Positions 25,473 to 36,190 of a stretch of DNA of 64,000 nt are shown piece by piece. Every line of letters begins with the position of its first letter. Position 1 is the stretch's first letter. The stretch is from assembly GCA_035764005.1 (NCBI GenBank), contig DASTZZ010000025.1, forward strand, positions 1 to 64,000, read 5' to 3'. The stretch is from Terriglobales bacterium (GTDB lineage: Bacteria; Acidobacteriota; Terriglobia; Terriglobales; Acidobacteriaceae). Under the pieces are notes generated by a model that was not told where the DNA came from, did no database searches, and saw only the letters and a list, made by a program, of their open reading frames with translations. The position numbers were made by a program, and so were the translations under genes.

Positions 25473-26395
25473 GTTCTCAAGAATTGGAAGGCGCTGAGAT
25501 TATGGTGCCGGGATCGATTGCCAACATCGGTCCCGGCCTGGATACGCTGGCAGTGGCGGTGCAGCTTTACCTGCGCCTGCGCGTTGTTCGCGTGAGCTCC
25601 TCTGAGCGTGGAGCATTGCATTTTCGTTTTGGGAAGCTTCCGCTCAATGGCGAGAATCGCATCGAGACCGCCTTTCGCAAGCTCGCGGTCGATCAGCACG
25701 ATTTTCCTTCCTTACACCTGGAAGTCGAAAGTGACATTCCCATGGGTTCCGGCCTTGGCAGCAGCGCGGCTGCGACTATCGCTGGTTTCAGGCTCTACGA
25801 ACTTCTCTATGGTGAGCAGACTTGTGAATCTCTTCTAACCGCAGCCACAGAACTCGAAGGACACGCCGACAACGCGGCGGCTGCGCTCCTCGGCGGGCTG
25901 GCTGTTTGCTGCCAGAAGCAGGACGGATCGGTATGTGCGTTTTCCAGTCCATGGCCTTCTTCGCTGAGATTCGTCGTGCTCACCCCGGAAGTGGCACTCT
26001 CGACCGAGCGTTCGCGCAAGGCGTTACCGCAGGCTGTTCCATTGAAAGATGCGGTCGCAAACATGCAGCGCGTCCTTTTGCTATTGCAGGCGCTGCAAAG
26101 TGGCGACGATTCGCTGCTGGCAGAATCTCTCGCCGACCGTCTCCATCAACCGACGCGTGAGCCGCTTGTGCCTGGACTGAATGCGGCACTCCGGCTCTCG
26201 CACCCAGACTTGCTCGGCGTCTTTCTCGGCGGCTCTGGACCATCCATCGTAGCCTTGGCGCGCGAGAGATGCAGTGAGATCGAGGAAATGCTTGCGCAGA
26301 GCTACCATCCACTGGGGATTCCATTTCGGACCTCGATTCTGCACGTCCACAATCCGTCGGCGACTATGATTGCGCCGCTTCTGTGCACTTCGTGA
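25469..26395 (+). CDS. thrB: Homoserine kinase
   Basis: A GHMP-family kinase that makes O-phosphohomoserine for threonine synthase. The 308-residue protein starts at the ATG that overlaps the thrC stop; the longer open frame upstream is not coding. It carries VPGSIANIGPGLDTLAVAV near the start and the ATP-binding PMGSGLGSSAAA near 92, with a C-terminal FLGGSGPSIVAL segment. With aspartokinase, hom and thrC it covers the threonine branch except aspartate-semialdehyde dehydrogenase, which must lie elsewhere. Confidence 0.95.
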   Translation: MSSQELEGAEIMVPGSIANIGPGLDTLAVAVQLYLRLRVVRVSSSERGALHFRFGKLPLNGENRIETAFRKLAVDQHDFPSLHLEVESDIPMGSGLGSSAAATIAGFRLYELLYGEQTCESLLTAATELEGHADNAAAALLGGLAVCCQKQDGSVCAFSSPWPSSLRFVVLTPEVALSTERSRKALPQAVPLKDAVANMQRVLLLLQALQSGDDSLLAESLADRLHQPTREPLVPGLNAALRLSHPDLLGVFLGGSGPSIVALARERCSEIEEMLAQSYHPLGIPFRTSILHVHNPSATMIAPLLCTS

Positions 26396-26400
26396 AAATC

Positions 26401-26519
26401 ACCGGAGGATCGGCGAACACGAAGGTCACGAGGCGCAACAGAAGAGGTCACAAATGAACCGCTTCTTAGTGACCTCTTGTGTTGCGCTTCGTGACCTTCG
26501 TGTTCGCCGTTCTCCGGTC
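26401..26519. repeat. Inverted repeat, family D (GAACACGAAGGTCACGA type)
   Basis: The arms ACCGGAGGATCGGCGAACAC / GTGTTCGCCGTTCTCCGGT and GAAGGTCACGAGGCGCAACA / TGTTGCGCTTCGTGACCTTC pair over about 50 bases. Half-copies with CCTTCGTGACCTTCGTGTTCGC are at 14894-14920 and 2080-2110. It separates thrB from amt. Confidence 0.8.
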
Positions 26520-26636
26520 TATGCACATAAGAAAAACTGATTTTCGCAATCAAAAGATTCAATTCAGAGAACATCTAAATCCGGCACACTCACAGCTAAG
26601 CTGTTGTTCATCTTTTTCGGCGCATTTCACAAAACA

Positions 26637-28055
26637 ATGAACAAAGATCTCCTTCGCAGACGGCTGTGGCTGTGTGGCGGCAGTGTCTTTGTGGTACTGG
26701 CTACCCGCATCGCTGGTGTGGCACAAAGCGCGTCTCCCGATCGCATCGCGCAACTGGAACAGCAGGTAAAAGCCGCACAGTCATCGGCGGACAATGCGTG
26801 GATGCTGGTGAGCGCGGCGTTGGTCCTCATGATGACCGGCCCGGGCCTGGCTCTTTTCTATGGCGGCTTGGTGCGCAAGAAGAACGTGCTGGCGACCATG
26901 CTGCAGAGCTTCGCCATGATGGCGCTGATCACTGTGATCTGGGCGATCATCGGCTACAGCCTGTGTTTTGGGGCAGGGAACAGCTTCATCGGTGGACTGC
27001 ACAACATGTTTCTGCACGGAGTCGGCATCGCTCCCGATCCTGACTACGCCGCGACCATTCCTGCGCAAACCTTCATGATTTACCAATTGATGTTTGCCAT
27101 CATCACGCCGGCTCTGATCACGGGTGCCTTTGCCGAACGCATGAAGTTCAGCGCCATGCTGCTCTTCATGACCTTGTGGTCGCTGGTTGTCTACGCCCCC
27201 ATGGCTCACATGGTGTGGGGCAAAGGTGGGTGGCTGAACGCCGCGCTTGGAGGACGTTTTCCCAGTTTGGATTTCGCCGGCGGAACGGTTGTTCACGTGA
27301 CCTCCGGAGTCTCGGCATTGGTTTGCGCCGCTTATCTTGGACGCAGGCTTGGTTATCCCAAAGAGCCGATGCCGCCACACAGCGTGGTGCTGAGTTTTGT
27401 CGGTGCATGTCTGCTGTGGGTAGGATGGTTCGGTTTCAATGCGGGGAGCGCGCTGGCGTCGAGCGGACTGGCTACGAGCGCGTTCGTGAACACGCACTTT
27501 GCCGCGGCGGCTGCTGCTTTAGGTTGGGCTGTTGCTGAATGGGTGCGCAACGGCAAGCCAAGCGCCCTCGGTGCTATTTCGGGAAGCGTCGCCGGACTGG
27601 TGGCGATTACTCCCGCTGCCGGATTTGTTACTCCGATGTCGTCGTTGGTGATTGGGGCAATTGCGGGAGTGTTCTGCTACTTCATGGTGGCGAAAGTCAA
27701 AGCCTGGTTCAGATATGATGACTCGCTCGACGCCTTTGGCGTTCACGGCGCTGGTGGAACTATCGGAGCGCTGCTCACGGGGATCTTTGCCACGAGCAGC
27801 ATCAATCCGATTTATCACGACGCGCAAGGCAATGTGCTGCCCTCTGGAGTCGTAGATGGTCACTGGGGTCAGCTTGGAAATCAGTGCATCGCCGTGCTGA
27901 TCGCGTGGGGAATCGCGATTGTGGGCACGCTGATTATTCTGAAGATCGTCGATGTGCTGATTGGGCTGCGAGTTCCCGCAGATCACGAAGTCCAAGGACT
28001 CGATCTCAGCCAGCACGGCGAAGAAGGTTATTATTGGGAACTCTCGGCGTCGTGA
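26637..28055 (+). CDS. amt: Ammonium transporter, Amt family
   Basis: A trimeric membrane channel for ammonium uptake. The protein of about 472 residues has an N-terminal signal-like segment, a short charged stretch (IAQLEQQVKAAQSSADNAW) and eleven helices typical of Amt, with GPGLALFYGGLVRKKN, NTHFAAAAAALGW and FGVHGAGGTIGAL carrying the conserved pore histidines. The ATG at 26637 is preferred over the upstream TTG at 26604. It is followed by a PII gene, the usual partner that blocks the channel, but a 230-base palindrome lies between them. Confidence 0.94.
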   Translation: MNKDLLRRRLWLCGGSVFVVLATRIAGVAQSASPDRIAQLEQQVKAAQSSADNAWMLVSAALVLMMTGPGLALFYGGLVRKKNVLATMLQSFAMMALITVIWAIIGYSLCFGAGNSFIGGLHNMFLHGVGIAPDPDYAATIPAQTFMIYQLMFAIITPALITGAFAERMKFSAMLLFMTLWSLVVYAPMAHMVWGKGGWLNAALGGRFPSLDFAGGTVVHVTSGVSALVCAAYLGRRLGYPKEPMPPHSVVLSFVGACLLWVGWFGFNAGSALASSGLATSAFVNTHFAAAAAALGWAVAEWVRNGKPSALGAISGSVAGLVAITPAAGFVTPMSSLVIGAIAGVFCYFMVAKVKAWFRYDDSLDAFGVHGAGGTIGALLTGIFATSSINPIYHDAQGNVLPSGVVDGHWGQLGNQCIAVLIAWGIAIVGTLIILKIVDVLIGLRVPADHEVQGLDLSQHGEEGYYWELSAS

Positions 28056-28069
28056 GAGCCCATTTTAAC

Positions 28070-28300
28070 CGTGGAGACGGGGCACGGAGGAAACCCAAAA
28101 ACACAATTGAACACGGAGGACACGAAGGGCACGGAGATTTTTTCCTCCTATAACGAAAGAGGCGCAAATTTTTCAGAGCAAAAGAAAGATCGTCGTTCGA
28201 CCAGGCAAGCTGCAGCACGTAGACTTGAACCTTCGTTCCTCCGTGTCCTCCGTGTTCAATTTGCCTTTAGCGCTTTCTTGTCGTCCGTGGCTCCGTGGCG
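28070..28300. repeat. Inverted repeat, family D-like (CACGGAGGACACGAAGG type), between amt and PII gene
   Basis: The left arm contains CGTGGAGACGGGGCACGGAG and TTGAACACGGAGGACACGAA. The right arm contains TTCCTCCGTGTCCTCCGTGT, TCAATTTGCC and CCGTGGCTCCGTGG. The centre is less ordered. It occupies nearly all of the amt-PII gap. Confidence 0.75.
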
Positions 28301-28333
28301 AAAAAGAGGCAGCAATTTCATAACGAGGCATTC

Positions 28334-28678
28334 ATGGGAATGACGAAGATAGAGGCGATCATCCAGCCATCGAAGCTGGAGCCGGCGAAAGAAGCGCTGC
28401 TCGAGATCGGCGTCGAAGGGATGACCATCATCGAGGTGCGCGGCCATGGCCGGCAGAAGGGGCACACGGAAATCTATCGTGGACGCGAGTATACTGTGGA
28501 CCTTTTGCCGAAGATCAAACTGGAACTCGTGCTGTCGGACGAACTGGTCGACCGGGCAGTACAGACCATTATTTCTGTCACGCGGACCGGACGCATCGGA
28601 GACGGAAAGATTTTCCTCTCGCGTATCGATGAAGCCATTCGCATTCGCAACGAGGAGCGCGGCCTGAACGCTCTGTAG
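28334..28678 (+). CDS. PII nitrogen-regulatory protein
   Basis: A trimeric signal protein that senses 2-oxoglutarate and ATP/ADP and controls Amt and glutamine synthetase. At 114 residues it has the normal length. The motif MTKIEAIIQPSKLE opens it, and the T-loop carries GHTEIYRGREYTVDLLPKIK, including the Tyr that GlnD uridylylates; the B and C loops are present (VTRTGRIGDGKIF, EEAIRIRN-like). The ATG at 28334 follows CGAGG. Context with amt and glnD confirms the role; GlnB or GlnK cannot be decided. Confidence 0.93.
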   Translation: MGMTKIEAIIQPSKLEPAKEALLEIGVEGMTIIEVRGHGRQKGHTEIYRGREYTVDLLPKIKLELVLSDELVDRAVQTIISVTRTGRIGDGKIFLSRIDEAIRIRNEERGLNAL

Positions 28679-28687
28679 GCGCAGTGC

Positions 28688-31267
28688 ATGTCTGTGGTCC
28701 TCTCCAGCGGCGAAGTACGTGAGCGGTATGAATCCGGTCTCGGCGCGCTGCGCAGAGAGTTCGATTATTCCGGCAACGGCGTCGCCGTTATCTCCGGACG
28801 CACCGCTCTCGTCGATGACGTCGTCCTCACCTGCTATAACCAGCTTGTCGAAAAAGAGATCGTTCCTCCGAATTGCGTCTCCATTGTTGCTCTCGGAGGA
28901 TACGGCCGAGGATCGCTGTTGCCGCATTCCGATGTCGATTTGCTCTTCCTCTTTCGGGACGCGAAGCATGAAGTGGCGTACAAGGATCCGCTCAGCCAGA
29001 TTTATCTCGATCTGTGGGATTTGAAGATTCGCGCCAGCGCTACGGCGCGTACAGTAGTCGAGTGCGGCAAGCTCGATCCGGAGAATCCCGAGTTTACCGT
29101 CTCGCTGCTCGATTCGCGTTTTCTCATCGGCGACCGCGAGCTCTTCGACGAAGTTCGCAATAAGGTCTTGCCTGGCCTGATGCGGAAGTCGGGCACCGCG
29201 CTGATGAGTCTGGTTTGCGAGTCGGCGCGGACGCGTCACGCGAAATACGCAAATACCATCTACCACCTGGAGCCGCAGGTAAAAGAAGGACCTGGAGGTC
29301 TGCGCGACTACAACCTCGCAAACTGGCTGGCTCTGGCGAAGTCGTTTCGATTTTCCGGATTGTGGCCCGCGCCTGAATCGCTATTTCAATTTCCTCTGCG
29401 CGCCGAGCTGAATTCCGCTTTTGATTTTCTAATCTCGGTGCGCTGCTTCCTGCATTACCGCAACGGACGCGACGACAACCAGTTGAGCTGGGAAACGCAG
29501 GACGCGGCGGCGGAGAAGGGAATCGGCGCTCCTTCGGTGTCGGTCCAACCGGCGCAATGGATGCGCGACTATTTTCGCAACGCGCGTACGATTTACGGCG
29601 CCTGCTTGCAATTGATCGATGATGCCATCCGCACGCCCGTCTCCTTCCGTGATCGATTGCGAGGTATGCCGCGGAGGGCGCCGGGAGCGAAAACAGAGCC
29701 TCCCTTAGCTGCGATTCTGCAGCTTCAAGATGTGCCTTCCGCGAAGACAGCACTGGCAATTTTCCAACGCATGGCTACCGAGCCTTTGCAGCTCAGCGTT
29801 GATGCGCAGCGGCTTCTGCGCGCGTCGGCGTCGCAGTTCGCGAGCGCGTCACAGGAATCTGCATGGCTGGAGCTCAATCCCATTCTCGTCGGACGCCTCG
29901 CCGGAAGCGCGCTGCGCGCCATGCGCGACTCCGGCTATCTCGATGTGCTCATCCCCGAGCTTAAGCTCATCGACGCCCTCGTAATCCGCGACTACTTCCA
30001 TCGCTACACCGTCGATGAGCATTCGATCCTTACGATCGACACGCTCCATGGGCTCGGGGAGTCTGAATCGGAATGGGCGCAACGCTTCGGCGAAATTCTG
30101 CAGGAGTTGGATAAACCTGAAGTCTTGTATTTGGCTCTGATACTGCACGATGTAGGAAAGGGGATCGAAGGTGAGAACCACGTCGAGGGGAGCCTCAGAA
30201 TTGCGAAGGAAGTTCTGTTACGATTCAAACTCGAACCGCAGGATCAGCAGACGGTACTGTTCCTGATCCGAAATCATCTGGAGATGTCCGCCTCAATGCG
30301 GCGCGACATCTTTGACTCGAAAGTGATCGGCGCGCTCGCGGCTAAAGTCGAAACGCCGGAGCAGCTAAAGATGCTCACGCTGCTCACGTATGCCGACATC
30401 TCTTCGGTGAACCCAGAGGCAATGACAGAATGGAAGGCCGAGACGCTGTGGCATCTTTATGCCTCCACGGCAAATTTCCTCAATCGACACGTGGACGATG
30501 CCATCGTTCAGGGCACACTCGATTCTGAGAGCAGCGGCAAGTTTTATTCATTTCCTTCAGAACTGGCAAAGCAATTGGAGCCATTCCTCGAAGGGCTGCC
30601 GCAGCGATACCTGAAAATCTACAGCTCGGAGCACATTGCTCAGCACTTCAAGTTGTTCTCGAAGTTGCAGCACAACGGTGTTGAATTAAGCCTGCTTCCA
30701 CACCGCGATCTCTACGATTTGACGATTCTTAGCGGCGACAAGCCCGGCTTGTTCGCCACGATTGCGGGTGCGCTCTCCGCGTCGGGAATGGAGATCGTGA
30801 AGGCCAATGCTTTTTCGAACAGCAGCGGCATCGCCGTTGATTCGTTTTATTTCAAAGATCGCTTTCGCGCCCTTGACCTGAACGCCTCCGAGCACGAGCA
30901 GCTAAAGGAGAAGATTGCGCGGATCATCCGAGGCGAGCGTTCGCTCGAGGAACTGATCCGGTCCAGAACAGGATTTCTCCGTCCGGCCACGCCGAAGGTG
31001 CAGATCGAAACCAAAGTGCTTCTGGAAAACGACTCGTCAACGCACAGCACAGTGCTGGAGGTTGTGGCCCAGGATCGGCCCGGGCTTCTGTATCAAATCG
31101 CCCAATCCCTGGCGCAGCTTGGCTGCAACATCGAGATCGCCCTCATCGACACCGAAGGGGAGATGGCGCTCGATGTCTTCTATCTCACTGCGCATGGGAG
31201 AAAACTGTCGAACGAAATGCAAAATCGTTTGCACGACCTGCTGCAAGAGAAGCTCAGCGGTGGATAA
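28688..31267 (+). CDS. glnD: PII uridylyltransferase / uridylyl-removing enzyme GlnD
   Basis: A bifunctional glutamine sensor. The 859-residue protein has the nucleotidyltransferase motif [18 protein letters not shown] near 72-90, the HD phosphohydrolase motif [13 protein letters not shown] near 482 and two C-terminal ACT domains ([32 protein letters not shown]). It begins nine bases after the PII stop, so sensor and target are cotranscribed. The presence of both the Tyr target in PII and intact GlnD motifs suggests uridylylation control operates here. Confidence 0.95.
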   Translation: MSVVLSSGEVRERYESGLGALRREFDYSGNGVAVISGRTALVDDVVLTCYNQLVEKEIVPPNCVSIVALGGYGRGSLLPHSDVDLLFLFRDAKHEVAYKDPLSQIYLDLWDLKIRASATARTVVECGKLDPENPEFTVSLLDSRFLIGDRELFDEVRNKVLPGLMRKSGTALMSLVCESARTRHAKYANTIYHLEPQVKEGPGGLRDYNLANWLALAKSFRFSGLWPAPESLFQFPLRAELNSAFDFLISVRCFLHYRNGRDDNQLSWETQDAAAEKGIGAPSVSVQPAQWMRDYFRNARTIYGACLQLIDDAIRTPVSFRDRLRGMPRRAPGAKTEPPLAAILQLQDVPSAKTALAIFQRMATEPLQLSVDAQRLLRASASQFASASQESAWLELNPILVGRLAGSALRAMRDSGYLDVLIPELKLIDALVIRDYFHRYTVDEHSILTIDTLHGLGESESEWAQRFGEILQELDKPEVLYLALILHDVGKGIEGENHVEGSLRIAKEVLLRFKLEPQDQQTVLFLIRNHLEMSASMRRDIFDSKVIGALAAKVETPEQLKMLTLLTYADISSVNPEAMTEWKAETLWHLYASTANFLNRHVDDAIVQGTLDSESSGKFYSFPSELAKQLEPFLEGLPQRYLKIYSSEHIAQHFKLFSKLQHNGVELSLLPHRDLYDLTILSGDKPGLFATIAGALSASGMEIVKANAFSNSSGIAVDSFYFKDRFRALDLNASEHEQLKEKIARIIRGERSLEELIRSRTGFLRPATPKVQIETKVLLENDSSTHSTVLEVVAQDRPGLLYQIAQSLAQLGCNIEIALIDTEGEMALDVFYLTAHGRKLSNEMQNRLHDLLQEKLSGG

Positions 31268-31881
31268 ATCAACTGAGTAGAAGATGTCAGGGCTGTCGGA
31301 AAAAGTTCTTGAGGATTCCGAAGGGCGGTCATGAAGAGGACGTCCGCACTGCTTGGGATACTTGGTTCGCCCATGGCTCCGCCCCCGGGTATCGGCCAAA
31401 AAGCAATCTCCAAACGGCTACAATCAGCCCTCATGTCTTCTGGTGGCACGGTGCTGGAAGCTCTCGTAGGGGGAGAAGGTTGCAGGCGGCCGTCGGCAGC
31501 GTTTTATGCACGCGTCGGCAAGGATGTGCTGCGTCGGTTCGTTCCGGGCAAGAGCCTGCGGTGTGCGATCGAAGAGTCTGCTGCTTTCCTGATTCAATTG
31601 CTCGGCGGAGATGAAAAGCAAAGTCGTTTTAATGAAGGAACTCTCTTTTGCATTTCGCAGCCGCTGCCGGATGCGTCGAGGTAGTAGCGGCGCCGCTAAA
31701 GCTCGGTACTGATCCAAATATCTGGGTGGCGGCGAACACATGACAATCTACTGTGTCGCAAACAGTGCGCTTCGGAAACCGGTCCCGAGATCGTGCGCGG
31801 GCCGATGATCAGCGGCCGCCTCGATGATTCTGCTAAGTTGCCTCGCCGTTATGCGGCGGGGCACGAGGGTACACTTCCTCT
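31268..31881. other. Gene-poor gap after glnD with no confident coding
   Basis: About 610 bases contain several short overlapping frames, the longest 117 residues (31331-31684), with no recognisable motif, weak start signals and no consistent frame. One plus-strand frame around 31650-31742 has a protein-like tail (EVVAAPLKLGTDPNIWVAAN) just before a stop, hinting at a decayed gene. I see no clear promoter or terminator. Confidence 0.4.
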
Positions 31882-32250
31882 ATGATCCGCCAGATCGTAC
31901 CTCTGTTCTTCACCACCAACATTCCACGCACGATTGCTTACTACAACGACAAGCTTGGCTTCGAATGTCTGGGGACGTGGATGGATCCTCCGGTTTACGC
32001 CATCGTGGCACGCGACCAGCATGCGATTCACTTCCGCTGCGCCCCGGCGCCCACAGCCAATCCGGACAAATACGCGGACGAACTGCTCGACGCCTACCTG
32101 CATGTCGAAGATGCAGACGCGCTTTATGCCGAGTATTCAGCCAAATGCGTTGAGTTCACTCGAGGACTCTCCAACATGCCTTGGCACTCCCGAGAGTTTG
32201 TAGTGAAGGACTGTGATGGCCGTCTGCTGGCTTTCGGCGCCAGGTTGTGA
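31882..32250 (+). CDS. VOC-superfamily (glyoxalase/bleomycin-resistance-like) protein
   Basis: A 122-residue single-domain protein built from two beta-alpha-beta-beta-beta modules: TIAYYNDKLGFECLGTW in the first and SREFVVKDCDGRLLAFG in the second. This is the vicinal-oxygen-chelate fold used by glyoxalase I, dioxygenases and antibiotic-binding proteins. The final strand ends LLAFGARL instead of the common Glu metal ligand, so binding rather than catalysis is possible. The specific substrate is unknown. It converges with the small protein gene at 32317. Confidence 0.8.
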   Translation: MIRQIVPLFFTTNIPRTIAYYNDKLGFECLGTWMDPPVYAIVARDQHAIHFRCAPAPTANPDKYADELLDAYLHVEDADALYAEYSAKCVEFTRGLSNMPWHSREFVVKDCDGRLLAFGARL

Positions 32251-32316
32251 GATCGGACCCCCATCGTCTTAGTCGCAACAAATTCCCAGTTCAGGAAGCA
32301 ATGAATTGGATCTGCA

Positions 32317-32481
32317 TCAAGCCAGATCGGCGTCAACTTCTGGGAATATCCATGTGATCTGATGCAACGTATCTGACTTCCCGGAAGGAAACTCGATGAC
32401 CCGGGAATTTCTCGGAGTGTCGCCGCCTTTCGTTTCGAAGCTAAAGCCTTCAGGAATGTAGAACTCAATTAGCTTGCCCAT
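32317..32481 (-). CDS. Small conserved-looking protein of 54 residues, unknown function
   Basis: A short frame preceded by AAGGAGA seven bases before its ATG, the strongest ribosome site in this stretch. The peptide opens MGKLIEFYIPEGF, has a polar centre with TPRNSRVIEFPSG and ends ITWIFPEVDADLA. It has no signal peptide. I recall similar short proteins with a KLIEFY opening and a VIEF motif in acidobacterial genomes but cannot verify this here. The gap 32482-32833 upstream shows nothing certain; an unsupported 74-residue minus-strand frame (32469-32693) overlaps the start. Confidence 0.55.
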   Translation of the reverse strand: MGKLIEFYIPEGFSFETKGGDTPRNSRVIEFPSGKSDTLHQITWIFPEVDADLA

Positions 32482-32833
32482 ACTTTCTCCTTACCGCCGT
32501 TCGCGTTTGGGCAAAGCCAAAGATGCTTAAGTCCCATGTCGGGTACAGCGCTACAAAAACAAACACTGTTTCGATGCGAAAGACTTTGCCCGGATTCGGC
32601 AAATAACCATTCAAAACTCTGATCATCCACATAAGCAGTTGCCGTGTCATGAATTCGAATCACAACTCCCTGGCAACGTTCGGTTCCGGCCACTGCTGTT
32701 CATAGGCGAACATCGCCTGGGAAGTGTCTCTGCTCGTACATCGTTGATATTGGGCTAAGTACACGATGGACACCTGTTTGCTCTAGGTATTGAGTAGAAT
32801 GGGATCGCCCACCGCTGGGCTTGAAACTAGAGC

Positions 32834-33175
32834 ATGAATGCGAACAACCCACGTGATCTATTTCCTGGCGCACTGGAGATGATGATCCTGCGCACGTTGC
32901 GGCTGCAGCCGATGCACGGATACGCGCTCTGCCAGTACATCAAACGCGCTTCCGATGATCTGCTGCAGATTGAAGAAGGATCGCTCTATCCGGCGCTGCA
33001 GCGATTGCTCAAGAATGAACTGGTCACTGCGGAGTGGGGTGTTTCATCGACAAATAGACGCGTTCGCATTTACAGGCTCACTGCGAAGGGACGGAAGCAT
33101 CTTGCGCATGAGGTTTCGGCGTTTGAGCGCATGCTCGAAGGCGTGACTCGCGTGTTGGCTCCGGCAAAGTCATGA
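32834..33175 (+). CDS. PadR-family transcriptional regulator
   Basis: A 113-residue winged-helix regulator with the PadR pattern: [24 protein letters not shown] at 13-36, [18 protein letters not shown] at 47-64 and the wing [15 protein letters not shown]. In Acidobacteria such genes usually sit directly ahead of a large FtsX-type permease, as here, where its TGA overlaps the permease ATG at 33172. It probably represses its own operon in response to an unknown compound. Confidence 0.92.
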   Translation: MNANNPRDLFPGALEMMILRTLRLQPMHGYALCQYIKRASDDLLQIEEGSLYPALQRLLKNELVTAEWGVSSTNRRVRIYRLTAKGRKHLAHEVSAFERMLEGVTRVLAPAKS

Positions 33176-35826
33176 ACTGGATCACGCAGCTACGCAGACG
33201 AAACGATCTTTGCGACGATCTCTCGGCCGAGATTCGCGGACACCTCGAGGAGAGAACGCAGGAACTCATCGAGGCGGGAATGTCGCCTGCGGAGGCTGCC
33301 GCGAGCGCACAGCGCGAATTCGGCAACGCCACTCTCATCGAGGAACGCGGACGCGAGACCTGGCATTGGATGTGGATCGAAGATTTTCTTGCCGACGTGC
33401 GCTATGGCTTCCGCGCACTGCGCAAAAATCCGGGATTCACGATTGTGGCGGTGCTTACGCTGGCGTTGGGCATCGGCGCGAACAGCGCGATCTTCAGCCT
33501 GGTGAATGCGGTTCTTCTCCGCTCCTTGCCCTTTCCCGAACCGGAACGACTCGTCAGTTTCAGCGCACACAATTGGTATCCGCAAGGTGGCTTTGTCGCC
33601 ATGCGATCGAGTCTGCGAACCGTAGATGTGGCTGCATACCTGGAAGGTGAAGGACTCAACCTCACAGGGCAGGGCGATCCACAAAGACTCTACGGAACCG
33701 AGGTGTCGGCCGAGTTCTTTTCTCTTCTCGGAGTACATCCGAAATTGGGAAGAGTCTTTCAGAGTGGCGAGGACCATCCCGGACGCGATTCGAAAGTCAT
33801 CCTCAGTTCCGCGCTTTGGCAAGAGAAATTCCGCGGTGATCCCGGCATCATTGGCCGCCAAATCACTCTGGCGGGCGTAAGCCGCGAAGTGGTTGGCGTG
33901 ATGCCCGCCGAGTTCCAATTTGGGTCTCCGAAGACTCAGCTCTGGATCCCGTTCGCCTTCGACCCTCGCAGCGATACGTACTGGCAGCGAGACTGGGTTC
34001 CTATCATCGGCAGGTTGCGAGACGGAGCGACGCCTGCGGGGGCACAGGCGGAGCTTCAGGTATTTCAGAGCCGGCTGTTCGCGCTGTTTCCGGGAAAGCT
34101 GCCTTCGAGCACATGGCAGCCAGCGCGCGTGATCTCACTCCAGCAGCAGATTGTGGGTGACGTTCAACCGAAGCTGCTGATCCTGCTCGGAGCGATCACG
34201 TTGGTTCTGCTGATCGCATGCGCGAATGTAGCCAACTTGTTGCTGGCGCGCGCTGCATCGAGAAAGCGGGAGATCGCGGTTAGGGCAACGCTCGGCGCGG
34301 GACGATGGCGCATTTGCCGGCAGTTGTTAGCGGAGAGCGTCCTGCTGGGAATTGCCGGCGCGGCAATCGGACTGGCGCTCGCGTGGGTGGGCGTCGCGTG
34401 GCTCAAATCGGAACTGCCGGCGGAGAGTATTCCGCGATTGCCGACGATATCTATTGATCCGCTAGTACTGTTGTTTACGACCGCAGTCGGAATCTGCACG
34501 GGTTTTATTTTCGGACTCGCGCCGGCGCTGCAGCTATCCAAAGTTGATCTGACCGAGTCGCTCAAAACGGGATCGAAGAATACTGTGGGCGGCAGCCAGC
34601 GTTTACGCAGTGGTCTGGTCGTTTCCGAAATTGCACTGGCAGTCGTGTTGGTAACTGCGGCCGGGCTGCTGGTGAAAAGCTTGTGGCAGCTTGTCCACGT
34701 CGATCCCGGATTTCGCAGCGAGTCAATTCTGAGCGCCCGACTCACACCGAATCAGGCTTTTTGCGCTGACTTCAGCCGCTGCCAGTCGTTCTATAGCGCA
34801 TTGCTTGATCGAGTGCGAGCGCTGCCCGGAGTGCACGGAGCCGCGCTGGTGAATGCGCTTCCGCTGAATGGTCGTGTGGCGTTCATTGCGGCTCGGTTCG
34901 AAGGCTATCCGCAGGATACCGGCAATCAACCCGAACCTCTGATCTTCGACAGCGTGATTACGCCTGAGTATCTCTCGGTGATGCAGATTCCCCTGCTTGA
35001 AGGCAGAGGGTTCACGCCGTCGGATTCTGCGCCGAAGGCCGAGCCGGTGGCGCTGATTACCGCCTCAACCGCGCGCAAGTATTGGCCGGGAGAAGATCCC
35101 GTGGGAAAACATGTAAGGGCTGCGTGGGAGCCTCAAGATCCGCGCGACAACCATTGGCGCAGAATCGTAGGCGTGGTGCCGGATGTGCGCGAGGACAGCA
35201 TGGCTCAGACTCTGCCTGACTGGATCGCAGGAGCAATCTATGAACCGTACAGCGCGCATGCCGTGCTGATTGACCGGCGTCCTGCGACGGAGATGACCGT
35301 AGTGATGCGGAGCTCGAACGATGCTGCGAGCATCTCCGGCGCGCTGCGCGAGGCGGTGAGAGAGCTTAATCCTGAAGTTCCGGTAACCGAGGTTCAAACC
35401 TTGCGCGCTGTGGTGGATAAATCCGTTTCTGCACCGCGTTCGATCATGTTGCTGTTCGCAATTTTTGCCGGATTGGCGATCGTGCTTGGCGCAGTTGGAG
35501 TATATGGAGTGATTTCGTACTCGGTCGCGCAACGAACTTCGGAGATCGGCGTACGTATGGCCTTAGGAGCGAGTCGCGGCAAAATTCAATCCCTGATCTT
35601 GGGGCATGGGGCCCGAATCGCTTTGATGGGAGTTGGCCTTGGTTTGATGGGCGCGTTTTTGGCGACGAGGCTGATGGCGAGTTTGCTATACGGCGTCACC
35701 GCTACTGATGGAATGACCTTTATTGCGGTGGCTGTTCTGCTCTCGCTCGTGGCGCTGGCTGCGGCCTACTTCCCGGCACGCCGGGCAATGAGACTTGATC
35801 CGCTGGTTGCGCTTCGATATGAATGA
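33172..35826 (+). CDS. Large duplicated MacB/FtsX-type permease (ADOP-like), 884 residues
   Basis: An ABC-transporter permease without its own ATPase. Residues 1-75 form a cytosolic N-terminal extension, followed by the first helix and MacB-type periplasmic domain ([18 protein letters not shown] near 110) and two sets of three helices with the FtsX signature ([21 protein letters not shown] near 355 and [18 protein letters not shown] near 785). The family is greatly expanded in Acidobacteria; substrates are unknown. The PadR overlap suggests regulated expression. Confidence 0.9.
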   Translation: MNWITQLRRRNDLCDDLSAEIRGHLEERTQELIEAGMSPAEAAASAQREFGNATLIEERGRETWHWMWIEDFLADVRYGFRALRKNPGFTIVAVLTLALGIGANSAIFSLVNAVLLRSLPFPEPERLVSFSAHNWYPQGGFVAMRSSLRTVDVAAYLEGEGLNLTGQGDPQRLYGTEVSAEFFSLLGVHPKLGRVFQSGEDHPGRDSKVILSSALWQEKFRGDPGIIGRQITLAGVSREVVGVMPAEFQFGSPKTQLWIPFAFDPRSDTYWQRDWVPIIGRLRDGATPAGAQAELQVFQSRLFALFPGKLPSSTWQPARVISLQQQIVGDVQPKLLILLGAITLVLLIACANVANLLLARAASRKREIAVRATLGAGRWRICRQLLAESVLLGIAGAAIGLALAWVGVAWLKSELPAESIPRLPTISIDPLVLLFTTAVGICTGFIFGLAPALQLSKVDLTESLKTGSKNTVGGSQRLRSGLVVSEIALAVVLVTAAGLLVKSLWQLVHVDPGFRSESILSARLTPNQAFCADFSRCQSFYSALLDRVRALPGVHGAALVNALPLNGRVAFIAARFEGYPQDTGNQPEPLIFDSVITPEYLSVMQIPLLEGRGFTPSDSAPKAEPVALITASTARKYWPGEDPVGKHVRAAWEPQDPRDNHWRRIVGVVPDVREDSMAQTLPDWIAGAIYEPYSAHAVLIDRRPATEMTVVMRSSNDAASISGALREAVRELNPEVPVTEVQTLRAVVDKSVSAPRSIMLLFAIFAGLAIVLGAVGVYGVISYSVAQRTSEIGVRMALGASRGKIQSLILGHGARIALMGVGLGLMGAFLATRLMASLLYGVTATDGMTFIAVAVLLSLVALAAAYFPARRAMRLDPLVALRYE

Positions 35827-36190
35827 TCCGGATCAGCTTTGGAGCTATACGTCCGGCGGTGGCCCCAGCATAGCGATATTTCCCGAGTCCCTATGTTTCT
35901 GCGGAGCATCAAACGCGGTGGGGTAAGTCCCTTTTTGGAGCCTGTCTGGTGAGCGAACGGATGTGGCCGACTCTGAATTACGCTGATATTACGCTGTTAT
36001 TTATTTTCTCGCGATGGCTGAAGGTGTAGTGAAACGAGCTAATCGATTGATGTGTGTGCATTTGTGCAAGATGATCCGTTCTTCGAATGGGCGGATTGCG
36101 ATTTTACGCTGTTAATTACGCTGTTCCCAAACGCACCAGGAAGAGGTTTGGATTGCCTCCCAAGTCGGGCGCTGTTACGGCCAACGCCGT
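35827..36190. other. Intergenic gap with four TTACGCTG direct repeats
   Basis: No credible gene. TTACGCTG occurs at 35978, 35989, 36104 and 36116, i.e. two close pairs with 11- and 12-base spacing, one helical turn, about 115 bases apart. The gap is tail-to-tail between the permease and the VWFA gene. The pairs could be protein-binding sites or remnants of an element. Confidence 0.4.

Noticed and set aside
26604-26636. TTG start for amt
   Set aside because: It would add 11 residues ahead of a normal signal-like start and has no ribosome site.
31331-31684. Possible flavoprotein-like start (LLGILGSPM)
   Set aside because: The similarity is limited to a few residues; the rest of the frame has no reductase motif, so the region is listed as unassigned.
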